A stretch of 8,498 nt of DNA from Streptosporangiaceae bacterium (lineage in GTDB: Bacteria; Actinomycetota; Actinomycetes; Streptosporangiales; Streptosporangiaceae): assembly GCA_030045215.1 (NCBI GenBank), contig JASIBJ010000646.1:1-8498 (forward strand), in the 5' to 3' direction. How positions within the stretch are numbered: the first letter of the stretch is position 1; each line of letters begins with the position of its first letter. Below, piece by piece: positions 7,199 through 8,498 of this stretch. Under the pieces are notes generated by a model. It had not been told where the DNA came from. It did not search any database and saw only the letters and a list, made by a program, of their open reading frames with translations. A program made the position numbers and the translations under genes.

Positions 7199-7230
7199 GC
7201 CTGACGTGCTTAGCGCGTCAGGCGCGCGGA
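7192..7230. terminator. Strong hairpin, likely bidirectional terminator between convergent genes
   Basis: A perfect 15-bp inverted repeat has its left arm at 7192-7206 (TCCGCGCGCCTGACG) and its exact reverse complement at 7216-7230. The 9-nt loop may shorten by further pairing. There is no T-tract on either side, which is common for actinobacterial terminators. The thioesterase stop codon (7210-7212) falls in the loop, so one arm is the end of that coding region. The hairpin sits where both the phospholipase and thioesterase transcripts must stop. Confidence 0.7.
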
Positions 7231-7938
7231 GGCCAGCAGGTGCCGTCCGTCCAGCAGCCACAGCAGCTGGTCGTGACCGTCGCTTCCGGTTGCCACCCGC
7301 GGCGTGCAGCCCGGATTCATCGGCCGGTGATACTCCATCTCCGCTCGCGCCGGCAGCGCGCCGCCGTCGGCCAGGAGGTCCTCGACGACGGCCCAGTGAA
7401 TGGCGTTGTTGACATGGCGGGCCGTGTCGAAGTCGGCCTCCCGCAGCGGCCAGGCGCGGCCCGGCTCGGTACCCGCCGGGCGTGAGTGCGACAGCCGGGC
7501 CGATACCGCCTTGTCCTCCGCGGAATCGCCGTAGACACGCAGGAACGCCTCACCCAGTGCTACCGGCCTGCCGGTTGCGCGGTCGACGGCCGCCCAGACC
7601 GCGGTGGCCTGCAGCATGTCCCCGGCCGCGCCGGCCACGGTCGTGGTGCGCTCGGCCCAGCGCGGACCGGTGCCCGAGCAGAAGGTCCGCAGCGTGATGC
7701 GGTCCCCCATCTGCGGGAAGCCGTGCACGATCACCCCGCACCGCCGGACCAGCCAGACCACCGGAGCCAGCAGCCCGGAGTCGGCCAGGTCATCCTCGGC
7801 CACCGCCTGCAAGTACCTGGCCAGCGAATCAAGCCGGAGCCGGCCGGCCTGGGTCACATCCGTGCTGCGGACCAGCCTCTTCGCCGTGTAAACGCGGCCG
7901 CGGGCCGGGTCGGGCCGGAAGGCTTTGGTCGACGTCAT
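7210..7938 (-). CDS. Acyl-ACP thioesterase-like double-hotdog protein
   Basis: 242 residues, predicted cytosolic, hydrolysing an acyl-ACP or related acyl thioester. The first hotdog half shows RSTDVTQAGRLRLDSLARYLQ (roughly residues 24-44) and later SGTGPRWAERTT, both typical of the acyl-ACP thioesterase family. The second half has DFDTARHVNNAIHW (169-182), the catalytic-loop signature, and MEYHRP (~201-206), where E202 aligns with the catalytic Glu region of plant FatB. In FatB the loop reads DxNxHVNN; here the Asn position is Ala (D171-A173-H175), a substitution also plausible in bacterial members. I start at the ATG at 7938 (MTSTKAFRPD). The upstream ATG at 8013 would add 25 residues unlike the family and would run into a CRP-like site. 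No strong RBS precedes 7938, so a very short leader is possible. The gene is convergent with the phospholipase gene and shares its terminator. Confidence 0.85.
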   Translation of the reverse strand: MTSTKAFRPDPARGRVYTAKRLVRSTDVTQAGRLRLDSLARYLQAVAEDDLADSGLLAPVVWLVRRCGVIVHGFPQMGDRITLRTFCSGTGPRWAERTTTVAGAAGDMLQATAVWAAVDRATGRPVALGEAFLRVYGDSAEDKAVSARLSHSRPAGTEPGRAWPLREADFDTARHVNNAIHWAVVEDLLADGGALPARAEMEYHRPMNPGCTPRVATGSDGHDQLLWLLDGRHLLASARLTR

Positions 7939-7998
7939 CCCGGCATTCTTACAGTCGCTGACGGCTCCGAGCCCGTTGTGAGCTCGCTCTGAGTCTGC

Positions 7999-8014
7999 TG
8001 TGATCCAGATCATA
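7999..8014. promoter_or_regulatory. CRP/FNR-family operator candidate
   Basis: TGTGATCCAGATCATA matches the CRP palindrome TGTGA-N6-TCACA at 9 of 10 defined bases, and its core TGATC-CA-GATCA is a perfect inverted repeat. It lies 61-76 bp upstream of the thioesterase ATG and about 220 bp upstream of the secreted-protein start, so it could serve either gene. Confidence 0.4.
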
Positions 8015-8119
8015 ACGGCGATCTGGACATTTTAGGCATAGCGGTATCTGGTGCTCGCGTTTCACTCTGAGTAACTGACAGCACCCAGGTGCGTGATGGT
8101 TGCCCCCGAGCGACATCGC

Positions 8120-8135
8120 CCTGACCCGCGTCACA
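8120..8135. promoter_or_regulatory. Second, weaker CRP-like palindrome
   Basis: CCTGACCCGCGTCACA matches TGTGA-N6-TCACA at 8 of 10 defined bases. Its core TGAC-CCGC-GTCA is an inverted repeat. It lies about 100 bp before the secreted-protein start, with its centre 121 bp from the first site. Confidence 0.25.
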
Positions 8136-8219
8136 TCCGCGCACCCCTGCCCGGCCTAGGCAAGTCGCCCTGCCCGGCAGCGTCAATGGGTGACCGCGAG
8201 CGCACCCCCCGCGCCCGAC

Positions 8220-8225
8220 GGAAGG
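8220..8225 (+). promoter_or_regulatory. Ribosome-binding site of the secreted protein gene
   Basis: GGAAGG lies 6 nt before the TTG at 8232-8234. It selects this TTG over the in-frame GTG at 8190, which would add 14 residues ahead of the signal peptide. Confidence 0.6.
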
Positions 8226-8231
8226 TACATC

Positions 8232-8498
8232 TTGCACCCCCGCACGCTCTCATCCAAGGAAATCATCCAGAACATCAACCGTCGACTCCGCAGCACGTCG
8301 CGCAAGACCCTCGGGGTCGCGGCTGCCTCGGCTGCGGTCGCAGGCGTGGTCGCTGGCGCAGCGCTGAGCGCGGGCCCGGCGCACAGCGCGGCCAGCCCCC
8401 TGGCCGAGGCCAGCCACCCGGCGGCCATCACCACGACCGCAGGGGCGGCCGGCGCGAACACGCTGGGCGTGTCCGCCAAGCCGCTGCTGAACTCTGGC
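8232..8498 (+). CDS. Secreted protein of unknown function, N-terminal 89 residues, truncated by window end
   Basis: The frame from TTG 8232 stays open to the last base, so only the N-terminus is visible. It begins MHPRTLSSKEIIQNI, has a basic n-region of about 25 residues (including R17, R18, R20, R24, K25), then a hydrophobic Ala/Val/Gly core (residues ~27-47). A cleavage site follows near AHSA-A (after residue 53). What follows is Ala/Ser/Thr-rich low complexity, with no recognisable domain before the edge. This layout is common in actinobacterial secreted cell-wall enzymes, but nothing visible proves a function. The start rests on GGAAGG at 8220-8225. The gene is divergent from the thioesterase and has a leader region of up to about 200 nt. 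Confidence 0.75.
   Translation, partial: MHPRTLSSKEIIQNINRRLRSTSRKTLGVAAASAAVAGVVAGAALSAGPAHSAASPLAEASHPAAITTTAGAAGANTLGVSAKPLLNSG

Larger units (their letters stand above)
7939..8231. other. Divergent intergenic regulatory region (293 bp)
   Basis: This lies between the thioesterase start and the secreted-protein start. It holds a comparatively AT-rich patch (about 7995-8050) with two CRP-like palindromes at 7999-8014 and 8120-8135. It also has a poor -35/-10 pair on the plus strand (TGGACA at 8024-8029, TATCTG at 8045-8050, spacer only 15), a GCACC-CA-GGTGC palindrome (8081-8092), and an 11-bp direct repeat CCCTGCCCGGC (8145-8155 and 8168-8178). No tRNA or recognised riboswitch was found. 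Confidence 0.5.

Noticed and set aside
7939..8013. N-terminal extension of the thioesterase to the ATG at 8013
   Set aside because: The extra 25 residues are unlike the family and overlap a probable operator; the ATG at 7938 begins the conserved part.
8036..8231. c-di-AMP (ydaO/yuaA) riboswitch before the secreted-protein gene
   Set aside because: Such leaders often precede actinobacterial secreted cell-wall enzymes, but the conserved GGGTGAA and CCGAACCCG-type blocks are not present.

Overview
The window is high-GC DNA (roughly 70 % by eye) with strong G/C preference at third codon positions, GTG/TTG starts and many long antisense shadow frames. It also carries a DUF574-type SAM methyltransferase, a family that is abundant in filamentous actinomycetes. 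All of this points to a chromosomal segment of a soil-type actinobacterium. No insertion sequence, phage gene, tRNA, rRNA or CRISPR array was seen.

Layout from left to right:
(1) 1-1539 (+): the 3' part of a molybdenum hydroxylase large subunit (xanthine dehydrogenase / isoquinoline 1-oxidoreductase type), cut by the window edge.
(2) 1517-2884 (-): a GlcD/D-lactate dehydrogenase-type FAD-linked oxidase. It converges on gene 1, and the two 3' ends overlap by 23 bp.
(3) 3012-3839 (+): a DUF574/Methyltransf_19 SAM-dependent methyltransferase, divergent from gene 2.
(4) 3849-3912: four tandem copies of a 16-bp unit.
(5) 4009-7092 (+): a 1027-residue multidomain exported protein, the most notable gene here. 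It has a signal peptide, a beta-sandwich-like domain, a six-blade NHL propeller, a transmembrane helix, a low-complexity linker, an internal twin-arginine signal and a complete phospholipase C/phosphoesterase domain.
(6) 7108-7198: five tandem 17-19-bp units, running into a perfect 15-bp hairpin (7192-7230) that probably terminates transcription from both sides.
(7) 7210-7938 (-): an acyl-ACP thioesterase-like double-hotdog protein, convergent with gene 5.
(8) 7939-8231: a divergent intergenic region with two CRP-like palindromes.
(9) 8232-8498 (+): the 5' end of a secreted protein, cut by the right edge.

Genes 1 and 2 are both redox flavin/molybdenum-type enzymes and may share a catabolic context, but they are not an operon. 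Genes 3, 5, 7 and 8/9 appear to be separate transcription units. The phospholipase C protein could serve extracellular phospholipid breakdown or phosphate scavenging. Its fusion to a propeller through a membrane helix suggests a surface-anchored enzyme with a binding module and a predicted mixed Sec/Tat assembly route. That assembly route is the best candidate here for something under-described.
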